Assembly: GCA_910574835.1 (NCBI GenBank)
Contig: CAJTDE010000003.1
Span: 124,001 to 188,000, forward strand
DNA length: 64,000 bases
Reading direction: 5' to 3'
DNA from: Clostridia bacterium
GTDB taxonomy: Bacteria > Bacillota > Clostridia > Lachnospirales > Lachnospiraceae
In this document: in pieces, positions 27,628 to 36,029 of the stretch
Numbering within the stretch: the stretch's first letter is position 1
Layout: each line of letters opens with the position of its first letter
Notes under the pieces: generated by a model
What the model was told of the DNA's origin: nothing
Databases searched by the model: none
Seen by the model: the letters and a program-made list of their open reading frames with translations, nothing else
Made by a program: the position numbers and the translations under genes

Positions 27628-29253
27628 TTAATCCAGATAGTTCAGAGGATTTACCTGGCTTCCATTGATGATAATCTCAAAATGCACATGGGGTCCTGTA
27701 CTTCGTCCCGTATTGCCGCTCAGTCCTATCTTCTCTCCCTGCTTTACGCTCTGTCCCGTCTTCACCAGAATCCTGCTCAGATGGCCGTAGCGTGTCTGCC
27801 GTCCGTCCGGATGACGAAGGGTAATGCAGTTTCCATAGCCGCCGAACCAGCCGGCCTGTACCACAGTTCCGCCGCAGGAAGCCATAATGGAGGTTCCAAC
27901 CGGGCAGGCCCAGTCGATTCCCTTGTGCTGCCTTCCCCATCTCCATTTGAAGCCGGAGGTAAATCGGCCTCCGGAAAGAGGTTTGATATAAGTGGGCGGC
28001 GTCTTTGTCCCCCGCTCAATGATCTGCGGCACCGGCTCTACCGTCACCGTCTCCGCAATCATCTCCCGTCCTTCCTCCGTTCCGTTCTTTTTCGTAATCA
28101 GAACCGTCACTTCATGATGTCCCGGAGCAGCCGCCTGGCGTTCTACGGTCTCCGTTGTAAACCAATCGTCATTGTCTATATACTGCGTCTCCGCAAAGTA
28201 GTCCTCCTCATAAGTGGATTCCTCCACATATGTCACAGAAAGCTCCGGCTCCGGAACCGTGATAATAATCTCATCTCCGGGATGCAGAGTTGTCGTTTCC
28301 TCCAAGCCTTCATTGAGCGCCAATACCTCTTTTACCAAGAGTCCGTTACTATTTGCTATGACAGAAAGGGTATCTCCTGACTGAACCTCATACACCTGAT
28401 TCTTTTCCGTATCCTTGGTCACCATATCAATGGCTTCCTCCGTAGGCGTAATCATATCATTTGACACATAGGCTTCCACAATTTCCACCCGATCTGTGAA
28501 CTTAACATCCTTTAAGCCGTCTCCGGTCACTTGGCGGATATCATCCTCCTGATCCGTACCATTGAGAAGCTCTTCCTCTGTTACCGTCATGGTGATTACA
28601 TTTTCCACCGCCTGGGTAACGTCATATTCCCCAACTCCCGCCGTAGCCTTTCCTACCCGTGAAAGACTGTCGCTCATAGCGGGAAGCTTTTCCACAACCT
28701 CCTGCTCCTGCTTGGAAATCTCTACGGTATAGACGTTCAGCTCTCTGTCCGCGTCAGATACCACATTAATCTGAAATTCATTCTCCGCATCATAGCGGTT
28801 CTTGGTGGCGTAAAGGACATCCATTACATCCTGATAGCTGCCGAGCGTCACCGTAAACTCATTAATCTTCATGAGATACGCTTTGTGCTTGGCTGTCGCT
28901 ACCACCTTCTCAAGCTCCTGATAAATAGCTTCCGTCAGCGCCTCCGTATCCATAGTGCTTCCGAATACCTTCGGAATCTTTTCCATACTGTATTCCACAT
29001 CGGCCAGGACCAGACCTTCCGTCTCTCTGGATATCTTTGCTCTGGCATCCAAGAATGCATCCTCTACCACATCCGGATTCTTTACGGAACCAACCAGGTT
29101 TCCCTCCAATGTCACTTCATAATAGCTGTCCCCGCTGCCGAAGCCGGCTCCCAAAAGCGGTATCCCTATGAACATGCAGCCGCAGGTGGCCGCCATAGCC
29201 TGAATAAATACAAGTTTTGATTTTTTGCCTAGTATAAGTTTTTTTCTATTCAT
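27628..29253 (-). CDS. M23 peptidoglycan endopeptidase with LysM and G5 domains
   Basis: A secreted or membrane-anchored cell-wall hydrolase of 541 residues. An N-terminal hydrophobic segment (LVFIQAMAATCGCMFIGIPL, about 15-34) is followed by a long helical region. Then come a LysM (YEVQSGDTLSVIANSNGLLV, about 292), a G5-type domain (about 345-425), and the lysostaphin-type M23 domain with zinc motifs HKGIDWA (about 457) and HVHFEI (about 525). The ATG at 29253 is preferred; an in-frame TTG at 29295, directly after the aroK stop, would add 14 residues. Neither has a strong ribosome site. Confidence 0.9.
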   Translation of the reverse strand: MNRKKLILGKKSKLVFIQAMAATCGCMFIGIPLLGAGFGSGDSYYEVTLEGNLVGSVKNPDVVEDAFLDARAKISRETEGLVLADVEYSMEKIPKVFGSTMDTEALTEAIYQELEKVVATAKHKAYLMKINEFTVTLGSYQDVMDVLYATKNRYDAENEFQINVVSDADRELNVYTVEISKQEQEVVEKLPAMSDSLSRVGKATAGVGEYDVTQAVENVITMTVTEEELLNGTDQEDDIRQVTGDGLKDVKFTDRVEIVEAYVSNDMITPTEEAIDMVTKDTEKNQVYEVQSGDTLSVIANSNGLLVKEVLALNEGLEETTTLHPGDEIIITVPEPELSVTYVEESTYEEDYFAETQYIDNDDWFTTETVERQAAAPGHHEVTVLITKKNGTEEGREMIAETVTVEPVPQIIERGTKTPPTYIKPLSGGRFTSGFKWRWGRQHKGIDWACPVGTSIMASCGGTVVQAGWFGGYGNCITLRHPDGRQTRYGHLSRILVKTGQSVKQGEKIGLSGNTGRSTGPHVHFEIIINGSQVNPLNYLD

Positions 29254-29298
29254 TCGTTTTCCAACACTGCTTTTTCTGTAATAATTTCGTAACAAATT

Positions 29299-29808
29299 CT
29301 ATTCTATCAGCAAATCAAGGGCTTGTAAAGTTTTTTCTAATGTTTCTTCTACGGTAAATCCATCCTCCTCCACCGTCACATGGGCATATTTTTCATAAAG
29401 CGACCTGCGCTCTTCATACAAATCATAAAGCGTCTGACCTTCCCGAAGCACAACGCCCCGCCCGCGGATATCCTGAAGACGCCCTGCAATTGTCTCGTAG
29501 GAAAGCTTCAGATATACGATTGTCCCGATTTTTCCAAGATGCTCCATCGCGGCTTTGCCGTAGACTACACTGCCGCCCGTGGCTATGACGGCTTCCTTCG
29601 GATGTAAGCTCTGATTGATCCGCTCCTCAATGCGCAAAAACTCTTCCGTTCCCTCCTCCTCAATAATCTGATGGAGCAGGCGGCCTTCTTTCTTTTGGAT
29701 CTCCAGATCCGCATCTACAAAATCCTTTCCCAGTACTTTCGCTAAAATAACGCCAAGAGTGCTTTTTCCCGCTCCTGGCATTCCAATCAATACAATATTA
29801 TTCTTCAT
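29299..29808 (-). CDS. aroK: Shikimate kinase
   Basis: A 169-residue P-loop kinase phosphorylating shikimate in aromatic amino-acid synthesis. Walker A is GMPGAGKST (8-16), with FVDADLEIQKKEG (about 31) and ATGGSVVYG (about 76) as substrate motifs. Its ATG overlaps the stop of the flavin reductase gene by four bases (ATGA). No other aro genes are in the window. Confidence 0.93.
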   Translation of the reverse strand: MKNNIVLIGMPGAGKSTLGVILAKVLGKDFVDADLEIQKKEGRLLHQIIEEEGTEEFLRIEERINQSLHPKEAVIATGGSVVYGKAAMEHLGKIGTIVYLKLSYETIAGRLQDIRGRGVVLREGQTLYDLYEERRSLYEKYAHVTVEEDGFTVEETLEKTLQALDLLIE

Positions 29809-30383
29809 TTATTTTTCCGCTTCTTTCGCACGCTATACCCAAAACTCCCGCATTGCTTTCCCAGGGTAAAATATGCACCATGAGAATATGCTAACAGGCC
29901 GGTGTCATTTAACCGGAACTTTCCCTTATCATCCAGATAGGATTCGTCCACATCTACCGCAAGCACTTCCGCCAGGAACATATGGTGGCTGCCAAGCTCT
30001 TTCACCTCTGTCACCCTGCATTCGATGTTAACCGGGCTCTCTTGGATCAAGGGCGCCAGATTCAGCTTGCACGCTTTTCCCGGATGCAGCTGAAGCTCGG
30101 CAAACTTATCTGCATTGCGGCCTGATTTTACCCCGCAATAATCTGTTGCATAGGCCAGCGCCTTGGTGGTCAAGTTAATCACAAATTCTCCGGTCTCCCG
30201 AATGATATCATAGGAATATCGCTCGGGCCGGACAGAGATTGATACCATCGCCGGGTCGGAACAGATTGTTCCCACCCAGGCTAATGTAATAATATTTGGT
30301 TTTTCTCCCTCTCTTTTGCAGCTTACCATAACTGCCGGAAGAGGATAAAGCATATTTCCCGGTTTCCACTGTTGTTTTTTCAT
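29805..30383 (-). CDS. Flavin reductase family protein
   Basis: A 192-residue FMN-binding split-barrel protein. PAVMVSCKREGEKPNIITL (about 18-36), ERYSYDIIRETGEFVINL and GSHHMFLAEVLAVDVD match flavin reductase-like domains that use NAD(P)H. The electron acceptor is unknown. It sits immediately before aroK with a four-base overlap. Confidence 0.88.
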   Translation of the reverse strand: MKKQQWKPGNMLYPLPAVMVSCKREGEKPNIITLAWVGTICSDPAMVSISVRPERYSYDIIRETGEFVINLTTKALAYATDYCGVKSGRNADKFAELQLHPGKACKLNLAPLIQESPVNIECRVTEVKELGSHHMFLAEVLAVDVDESYLDDKGKFRLNDTGLLAYSHGAYFTLGKQCGSFGYSVRKKRKNK

Positions 30384-30400
30384 GTCAACGCCTTTCTTCC

Positions 30401-30411
30401 GGTTCCGTAAT
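30401..30411. repeat. Fragment of the GTTCCGTAAT repeat
   Basis: GGTTCCGTAAT in the 29-base gap between the flavin reductase and pyrophosphatase genes, matching the start of the repeat at 18964 and 19070. Weak on its own, but it recurs in the same kind of position as other copies. Confidence 0.3.
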
Positions 30412-30412
30412 C

Positions 30413-32062
30413 TTACTGCTGAATAATACTTACCAGCGCAGGAATCAGCTGCTTCTTTCTGGAAACCAATCCCTTCAGTTCATAGCTGTCAGAGTCCTCC
30501 GGCAATTGAAATGCCTCGCGGACAATACTGTCGGAATTGGGTCCGTAGCAGAGAAGCTCCGTCGTCTCTTTTACAATATTTGTAAGCATAAAGAAGATCA
30601 TATTCAAGCCGATTTCCTGATATGCTTCCTCCAGATAGGGCATCAGCTTTTCGCGGATCTCTCCCAGCTCTATCGCATTCATGGAATTGATCTGACCTAC
30701 TGCGAACTCTACTCCATTTACGCTGAATCGCTTGAAATCCTGATAAAAGATCTCTTTTGCCGTCCGGGAACCCAGGTTGCTGCCCGCAGAGAACATGTCA
30801 ATAGCCAGCTCTTCAATCTCAATCCCCGCTATATCTGCCAACGCCTCGGCGGCAGCCCTGTCCACCGCCGTACAGGTGGGCGAGCGGAACATTAACGTAT
30901 CGGAGATAATCGCCGAGCAGAGCAGTCCCGCAATTTTCTTGGGAATCTCCACCCCTCGCTCCTGGTACATCTGATACATAATGGTAGCCGTGCAGCCCAA
31001 GGGCTGGTTTCGGAAAAAGACCGGGGACATGGTTTCCAGAGAACCGATTCTATGATGATCAATAATCTCTAAGATCTCCGCAAACTCAATGCCGTCCACC
31101 GCCTGGGATTCCTCGTTGTGATCCACCAGAATCAGACGCTTCCGCTTCAGATTCAGCAGATTCCGTCTGGAAATCATACCCACATAATTCTCATCTTTAT
31201 CAATAATGGGAAAATCACGATAACGCTTTTGTCCCATAATTTCTTTAATGTCTTCCGTTTTCTCACTGACATTGAAAATCGTAAGATTCTCCGACTTCAT
31301 AAAGTACTGAATGGGCATACTTTGATTGATCAGCCTTGCCGCCGTAAAGGTATCATGCGGCGTGCTGATAACCACGCAGTTATGCTCCTCCGCCAGCTTA
31401 CGTATCGTGATAGAGACCTTAGCCCCTTCACATACGATGATACAGCCCGCATGCATTTCAATGGCGCAGAGCTGAGACTCATACCTGTTTCCCAGAATCA
31501 CCAAATCTCCCTCTTCAATGTAATCCTCCATTAAGTCGGGATTGGCTGCCGCAATCAGAACCTTACCCTTATTGTAATACTCCTCCTCCGAGCCAATAAG
31601 CATTTGTCCTTCTAAGGTTTCCACAATATTCCTGTATTGCGTATTGGCGGTGGAAAGAATCTTGCTGTCATATACATCCATATAAGAGGTGGCAATATCG
31701 CCAATGGTAATCAATCCCTCTATCTTCCGATCCTTTGTAATCGGAAGCGTCACAACACCCAAGCGGCGCATAAGGTTCCACGCCTGCTTTAGAGAAAGAT
31801 TTCCATGTACGCCCTCCGTCTTTCGAATCTCTATATCTTTTACCTGCGTCATAACATCCGCCACATATACGGGAGCTTCCGCCTGAAAGAAGTTCAATAC
31901 ATACTGCGTCTCCTGGTTCAGCTGCCCTGCCCTTGCCGCAATATAACCGCCGCCCTCTGTCTGATTTTTCAAATATGCATAGGCAAGGGCGGAACAAATC
32001 GAATCCGTATCCGGATTCTTGTGTCCGATAATATACACTGGCCTTGTGCTATCCTTTTTCAT
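30413..32062 (-). CDS. Mn-dependent inorganic pyrophosphatase with CBS and DRTGG domains
   Basis: A 549-residue family II pyrophosphatase hydrolysing PPi to phosphate. The DHH-type motifs are GHKNPDTDSICSALAYA (13-29), DHNEESQAVDG (about 316) and EIIDHHRIG (about 334), followed by a DHHA2 C-terminal domain. Between the first two motifs lies an insert (about 72-305) of two CBS domains around a DRTGG domain, which in characterised relatives binds adenine nucleotides and regulates activity. GAGGG is six bases before the ATG. Confidence 0.92.
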   Translation of the reverse strand: MKKDSTRPVYIIGHKNPDTDSICSALAYAYLKNQTEGGGYIAARAGQLNQETQYVLNFFQAEAPVYVADVMTQVKDIEIRKTEGVHGNLSLKQAWNLMRRLGVVTLPITKDRKIEGLITIGDIATSYMDVYDSKILSTANTQYRNIVETLEGQMLIGSEEEYYNKGKVLIAAANPDLMEDYIEEGDLVILGNRYESQLCAIEMHAGCIIVCEGAKVSITIRKLAEEHNCVVISTPHDTFTAARLINQSMPIQYFMKSENLTIFNVSEKTEDIKEIMGQKRYRDFPIIDKDENYVGMISRRNLLNLKRKRLILVDHNEESQAVDGIEFAEILEIIDHHRIGSLETMSPVFFRNQPLGCTATIMYQMYQERGVEIPKKIAGLLCSAIISDTLMFRSPTCTAVDRAAAEALADIAGIEIEELAIDMFSAGSNLGSRTAKEIFYQDFKRFSVNGVEFAVGQINSMNAIELGEIREKLMPYLEEAYQEIGLNMIFFMLTNIVKETTELLCYGPNSDSIVREAFQLPEDSDSYELKGLVSRKKQLIPALVSIIQQ

Positions 32063-32487
32063 ATCTATCCCTCATCTTTCAAATATCCGGTACGGCAATA
32101 CGGCTGTTTAAAACCCGTACACTGCCGTATGGACATTACATATTTTTTCTATTTTATCATTTCCCCGTAGTCATTACAACCACTTTTCCAAAGCCCTTGC
32201 TCGCCGCGCTTTATATAATTTGCCCTATTATTTCGTCTTGTTATTTATTCTTTTGTACACTTTCACAATAAGTTCATGATTTATTCATACTTTATTCACA
32301 ATTGGCTGATATACTGAATTTACGCTAAAGGAAGGGCTTCCTTCCCATATAAAATAGCTTTCATTACACATATAGATAAATTTTTTCATAATAGCCTCGG
32401 TGTACTTTTGTACACCGGGGCACTCCTCATTTACGGGCAGCCAATAAACAGAACGGCAAAAATATAAAGCTTCAATGGGGAGCCTGA
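32063..32487. other. Intergenic region between pyrophosphatase and signal peptidase
   Basis: About 425 AT-rich bases with no convincing gene. It holds the pyrophosphatase leader, an imperfect inverted repeat near 32089-32132 (GTACGGCA / TGCCGTAT), and the perfect hairpin at 32395-32420. No promoter with both good boxes stood out. Confidence 0.5.
32395..32420. other. Strong hairpin without T tract after lepB
   Basis: An 11-base stem (CCTCGGTGTAC and GTACACCGGGG, one G-T pair) around a TTTT loop. Neither strand has a T run after it, so it is not a classical terminator; it may be an RNA-processing or protein-binding site. Confidence 0.45.
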
Positions 32488-33021
32488 TCACCGCACCAAT
32501 CCCAGATGCAAAAACACCCTCCCCACAATCTCATCTTTCGAAACAGCGCCAAACCGCCGTGAATCCTTTGAGTTCTCTCTGTTATCACCCAGCAAAAAAT
32601 AGGCCCCCTCCGGCACTTCATAAGGAAGCGCTATCCCGTCCTCCAGCGGCAGCGTCGCCTCCTGCCGCTCTTTGTCAATCGCAATCATTCCTTCTTCATC
32701 CAGCGTCACCTTTGATCCTGTGGAAGCCATAATCCGTTTAATATAAAATACCTCATTTTCCCTTTTGACAATCACAATATCATTCTTCTGATATTCCTGA
32801 TCCAACCGATAAAACAACACCAATTCCCCGTCTTCTAAAGTCGGAGCCATAGAATGTCCGCTGACAAAAGCAACGCCGATTACATAATGAAATATAATAT
32901 AAACCGCTGCCACCAGCACAGCGGCTTCCAGCAAAAAATGCCTCCATTCTCTCCTGCGCTGAATCCGTTCTAATCTTCCCTCCAGAATTTCCTTCGGACT
33001 TTCTTTTACCTCTTTATCCAT
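32488..33021 (-). CDS. lepB: Type I signal peptidase
   Basis: A 177-residue membrane peptidase removing signal peptides outside the membrane. One N-terminal membrane helix (about 29-50) is followed by the serine nucleophile in VSGHSMAPTLEDGE (about 55), the lysine base in FYIKRIMASTGSKV (about 95), and the conserved GDNRENSKDSRRFG (about 145). It starts 14 bases after the coiled-coil gene, and the Shine-Dalgarno match is weak, suggesting coupling. The compact size fits the Gram-positive SipS class. Confidence 0.95.
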   Translation of the reverse strand: MDKEVKESPKEILEGRLERIQRRREWRHFLLEAAVLVAAVYIIFHYVIGVAFVSGHSMAPTLEDGELVLFYRLDQEYQKNDIVIVKRENEVFYIKRIMASTGSKVTLDEEGMIAIDKERQEATLPLEDGIALPYEVPEGAYFLLGDNRENSKDSRRFGAVSKDEIVGRVFLHLGLVR

Positions 33022-33035
33022 ATGCCTGTCTCACT

Positions 33036-33779
33036 TTATTCCTCTACGGCCGAATTAACCTTATCCTTCAATGTGGTAAGGCGCATAACCAGCCTTTCCA
33101 GCTCTTCCTCCAGCATCTTCAGCTGCCTTCTCTGTTCTTCCCGGCCTTCCTCGTATCGAGCTTTCTGTTCCTCCAGCTCTTTTTCAATCCTTGACTTTTC
33201 TTCCTCTATCTTTCCGGCACAGTTCGCCCTCTCTTCTTCTAATTCCCTGGCATGTTGACTCTTCATTTCTTCTAATGCCTTATCGCACCTGGCCTTTTCT
33301 TCCTCCAGCTTCTTCCGGGATCTCGCCCTTTCTTCTTCAAGCGCTCTTTCATGCAAGGCTTTTTGGGCTTCCAGCTCCTGTACCTGCACAGCCTTTATGG
33401 CTTCTAAGCTTGCTTCATGCTCGCTCTTTAGCTCTTCCATTTCTTTCAGACATTTTTCTTTATATTCATCCTGTACCTTCTGCAGATGGCTTCGAATCTC
33501 AATTACATCCTCCTGCTGCTGCTTCTTCATCTGCTTTAGCTGTCCTCTTGCCTGATCCCGCATTTGCTGAGCACGGCTTTGATAGAGGCTGTTTAATTGC
33601 TGCATCTTTTCCAGCACATCCTCCTTCTGATAACCAAACAGCCCCGTCTTTATCTTCATTTTCTGTAAAAATTCATTAATCTCCGGATAGTCCACGGTAA
33701 CTACTCCCGCCACTGCCTCCGGCATTTCCAACGGCTCAAATTCGCCTGACTTTTCCTCTATATTGTCTTTTGCTTCCAT
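33036..33779 (-). CDS. Coiled-coil protein, DivIVA-like N-terminus
   Basis: A 247-residue acidic/basic helical protein. Residues about 45-75 (KTGLFGYQKEDVLEKMQQLN) resemble the FGY-KxEVD motif of DivIVA/GpsB-type membrane-targeting domains. From about 85 on it is an uninterrupted E/K/R/Q-rich coiled coil with repeats such as LEEEKARCDKALEEMKSQ. No membrane helix or signal peptide. The ATG at 33779 is chosen over a TTG at 33806 that lacks a ribosome site. It is paired with lepB, so a role at the septum or secretion site is possible but unproven. Confidence 0.65.
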   Translation of the reverse strand: MEAKDNIEEKSGEFEPLEMPEAVAGVVTVDYPEINEFLQKMKIKTGLFGYQKEDVLEKMQQLNSLYQSRAQQMRDQARGQLKQMKKQQQEDVIEIRSHLQKVQDEYKEKCLKEMEELKSEHEASLEAIKAVQVQELEAQKALHERALEEERARSRKKLEEEKARCDKALEEMKSQHARELEEERANCAGKIEEEKSRIEKELEEQKARYEEGREEQRRQLKMLEEELERLVMRLTTLKDKVNSAVEE

Positions 33780-33875
33780 TTTCCTTTGTATCCCCCTTTT
33801 CGACAAGTATTTTCTACATCATAACCTGGAATATATGATTTGACAAGCCTTGCTCCGGCCTCCAAATTCCGCCTC

Positions 33876-33904
33876 TTTACTTTCCGTACAAACTCCGCTA
33901 TACT
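33876..33904 (+). promoter_or_regulatory. Promoter of the 93-aa gene
   Basis: TTTACT (33876-33881) and TATACT (33899-33904) with a 17-base spacer on the plus strand, about 37 bases before the gene. Confidence 0.65.
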
Positions 33905-33940
33905 TAAATACATCTTTCATTTATAAAAAGGAGTGTCATT

Positions 33941-34222
33941 ATGTTTCGTCTCTGGGCTAAAACCTTTAAAAATAATCATATGCTTCAGGATACTGTCATC
34001 TGCGACAGCAGTGCGGACACGCGCACCCACAAGGTTTTTCATGCCCTGGATGAAGTTTGCGGTCAGTTTGATCTTGGCCGGCCCATATGGCTCGACACCA
34101 ATATCCGTGAATTTCAAAAACATTCCAAAGCCAGATTTTACAGCGACAGTTTTATTGAACAAATAGACTTTGATTTTTTGGAGATTCAGATGCTGGAAGA
34201 GGACGACGAACCAATTATGTAA
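33941..34222 (+). CDS. Small conserved-looking hypothetical protein
   Basis: A 93-residue soluble acidic protein. AAAAAGGAG lies seven bases before the ATG and a good promoter lies upstream, so the gene is convincing, although I do not recognise the family. It contains VICDSSADTRTHKVFHALDE and ends in an acidic EEDDEPIM. Its last eight bases overlap the convergent TRIC-type gene. An ORF on the opposite strand (33917-34255) is judged a shadow. Confidence 0.7.
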   Translation: MFRLWAKTFKNNHMLQDTVICDSSADTRTHKVFHALDEVCGQFDLGRPIWLDTNIREFQKHSKARFYSDSFIEQIDFDFLEIQMLEEDDEPIM

Positions 34223-34841
34223 TTCGAGGCAAGTCCCACCGCAGCTTTGCGGCAAGCAGGCGAATCAGCAAAATACAGCAAACCCCGCAGGTCACCGCCA
34301 GTTTCCGGGGTGTTTCCATATACAGCAGTACATAATAAAGAATCCCCCCGCAGACACAGGCCAGGGCATACACCTGTTTATAGAGCACAAAGGGCACTTC
34401 TCCTGCCAGCACATCACGAAGCATTCCTCCGCCGATTCCTGTCAGAACACCTACAAAGATCACCAAAAATCCGTTATCCGCATATCCCATCCCCAATGCC
34501 GTATTCATTCCGCCTATCGTAAATACTCCTAAGCCCAAGGCGTCCATCACATTCAGCAGGTTATTAAAGGCTTCTTTATACTTTACCGGATCTTTTTTTA
34601 TAAAGTAAGCCGCCCCAAATGTAAAAAGAGAGACCAGGGCTGCTATTCCCACATACCGATAGTCCCGAAACATAATAGGCGGAATGTTGCCAATCAGCAC
34701 ATCACGGAGCGTACCTCCTCCCAGGGAGGTTATTATCCCCAGGAAGAGAACTCCAAATAAATCATGCTTCTTTTTCACGCCGACCATCGCGCCTGATACG
34801 GCAAATGCAATGGTTCCGACAATCTCTAATACTTCTATCAT
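34215..34841 (-). CDS. TRIC/UPF0126 trimeric cation channel family protein
   Basis: A 208-residue membrane protein of seven helices built from two UPF0126 repeats. Each repeat carries a glycine motif: GGGTLRDVLIGN (about 48) and GGGMLRDVLAGE (about 134). Prokaryotic relatives form potassium-permeable channels. The start at 34841 overlaps the aminopeptidase stop by one base (TAATG), indicating coupled translation. Confidence 0.9.
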   Translation of the reverse strand: MIEVLEIVGTIAFAVSGAMVGVKKKHDLFGVLFLGIITSLGGGTLRDVLIGNIPPIMFRDYRYVGIAALVSLFTFGAAYFIKKDPVKYKEAFNNLLNVMDALGLGVFTIGGMNTALGMGYADNGFLVIFVGVLTGIGGGMLRDVLAGEVPFVLYKQVYALACVCGGILYYVLLYMETPRKLAVTCGVCCILLIRLLAAKLRWDLPRIT

Positions 34842-35956
34842 TAAACCAAATTCTCCGGATTCAGGCAAGTAAGCTCCGGAATCACAAAGCGGCCGTCCTT
34901 TCGTATTAATTTATCATCAAAATAAATTTCTCCGCCGCCGAAATCTTCTCTTTGAATCATTACCAGATCCCAGTGAACGGCGCTGGAATTGCCGTTGGGT
35001 GCATCATCGTAGCAATTCCCCGGCGTAAAATGAATGGACCCCATAATCTTTTCATCAAACAGGGTATCCTTCATGGGATACAGGATATAGGGGTTGACCC
35101 CAATCGCAAACTCGCCTACATAGCGGGCGCCTTCATCCGTATCCAGCACTTGATTCAGGCGTTCCGTATGATTGGACACAGCATTTATGATCTTGCCGTC
35201 CTTAAACTCCAGGCAGATATCCTCAAAGGTAACTCCCTGATAAAGCGACGGCGTATTGTACGTAATCTTTCCGTTAATGGAATCCTTTACCGGCGCCGTA
35301 TAGACCTCTCCGTCAGGAATGTTCAATTCTCCCGCACATGCAATAGCCGGGATATCCTTAATCGAGAAAGTCAAATCCGTCCCCTTTCCGGTCAAACGAA
35401 CCTTATCCGTGCGGTTCATAAGCTCTACCAAAGGCTCCATAGCCTTTGCCATTTTAGAATAATCCAGATTGCATACCTGGAAGTAAAAATCCTCAAACGC
35501 CTCTGTGCTTGTCCCCGAAAGCTGTGCCATAGACATATTCGGGTAGCGCAGAACCACCCAGCGGGTCTTAGGCACTCGGATATTGTGATGCACGGGCGTG
35601 GAATACAGTGTGTCGTATAAATGCATCTTTTCGGGCGGAACATCCGAAAGCTCCGAAACATTATCACTTCCCCGGACGCCGATGTAGCAGTTCATCTGCT
35701 CCATCTCGCGGCACGCCAGATCCGCCATGAACTTTAACTGCTCCTCCGTGCAGTTCATAAGCACTTCTCTTTGAAGCTTCGGATTGATATAATGCACGAA
35801 GGGGATTCCGCCTGCCTCATACACCTCTTTTACAAGCTGCCGTGCCAGATCTTCCGTGGCCATGCCCGTATAGTTGATATAGACCTTATCTCCCTTTCCC
35901 ACCTTACAGGAATAATTTACCAGATTTCTCGCCAATGTTTTAATTCTCTCATCCAC
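34841..35956 (-). CDS. M29 family aminopeptidase (AmpS/thermophilic type)
   Basis: A 371-residue two-metal cytoplasmic aminopeptidase. Recognisable segments include the N-terminal LVNYSCKVGKGDKVYINYTG, ELNIPDGEVYTAPVKDSING (about 236) with a metal-ligand glutamate, and GSIHFTPGNCYDDAPNGNSS plus HWDLVMI (about 310-330). Length is slightly shorter than the usual 400-410. It is co-transcribed with the channel gene downstream. Confidence 0.9.
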   Translation of the reverse strand: MDERIKTLARNLVNYSCKVGKGDKVYINYTGMATEDLARQLVKEVYEAGGIPFVHYINPKLQREVLMNCTEEQLKFMADLACREMEQMNCYIGVRGSDNVSELSDVPPEKMHLYDTLYSTPVHHNIRVPKTRWVVLRYPNMSMAQLSGTSTEAFEDFYFQVCNLDYSKMAKAMEPLVELMNRTDKVRLTGKGTDLTFSIKDIPAIACAGELNIPDGEVYTAPVKDSINGKITYNTPSLYQGVTFEDICLEFKDGKIINAVSNHTERLNQVLDTDEGARYVGEFAIGVNPYILYPMKDTLFDEKIMGSIHFTPGNCYDDAPNGNSSAVHWDLVMIQREDFGGGEIYFDDKLIRKDGRFVIPELTCLNPENLV

Positions 35957-35982
35957 TATTTATTTCTCCTTTTTTAAATTAT

Positions 35983-36029
35983 AGTTCTGTAATATCTCTT
36001 CCAACGCACCTGTATAAAATCAACTTCCG
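35983..36029. repeat. Partial copy of the hairpin repeat
   Basis: Forty-seven bases starting GTTCTGTAATATC align with 18964-19010 at about 80% identity and no gaps. The copy runs into the 3' end of the 849-codon gene and contains its stop codon (36020-36022), so the repeat may have set the present C-terminus of that protein. Confidence 0.6.

Noticed and set aside
33917-34255. 112-codon open frame on the minus strand
   Set aside because: The opposite-strand 93-codon frame has a promoter and strong Shine-Dalgarno site; this one has neither.
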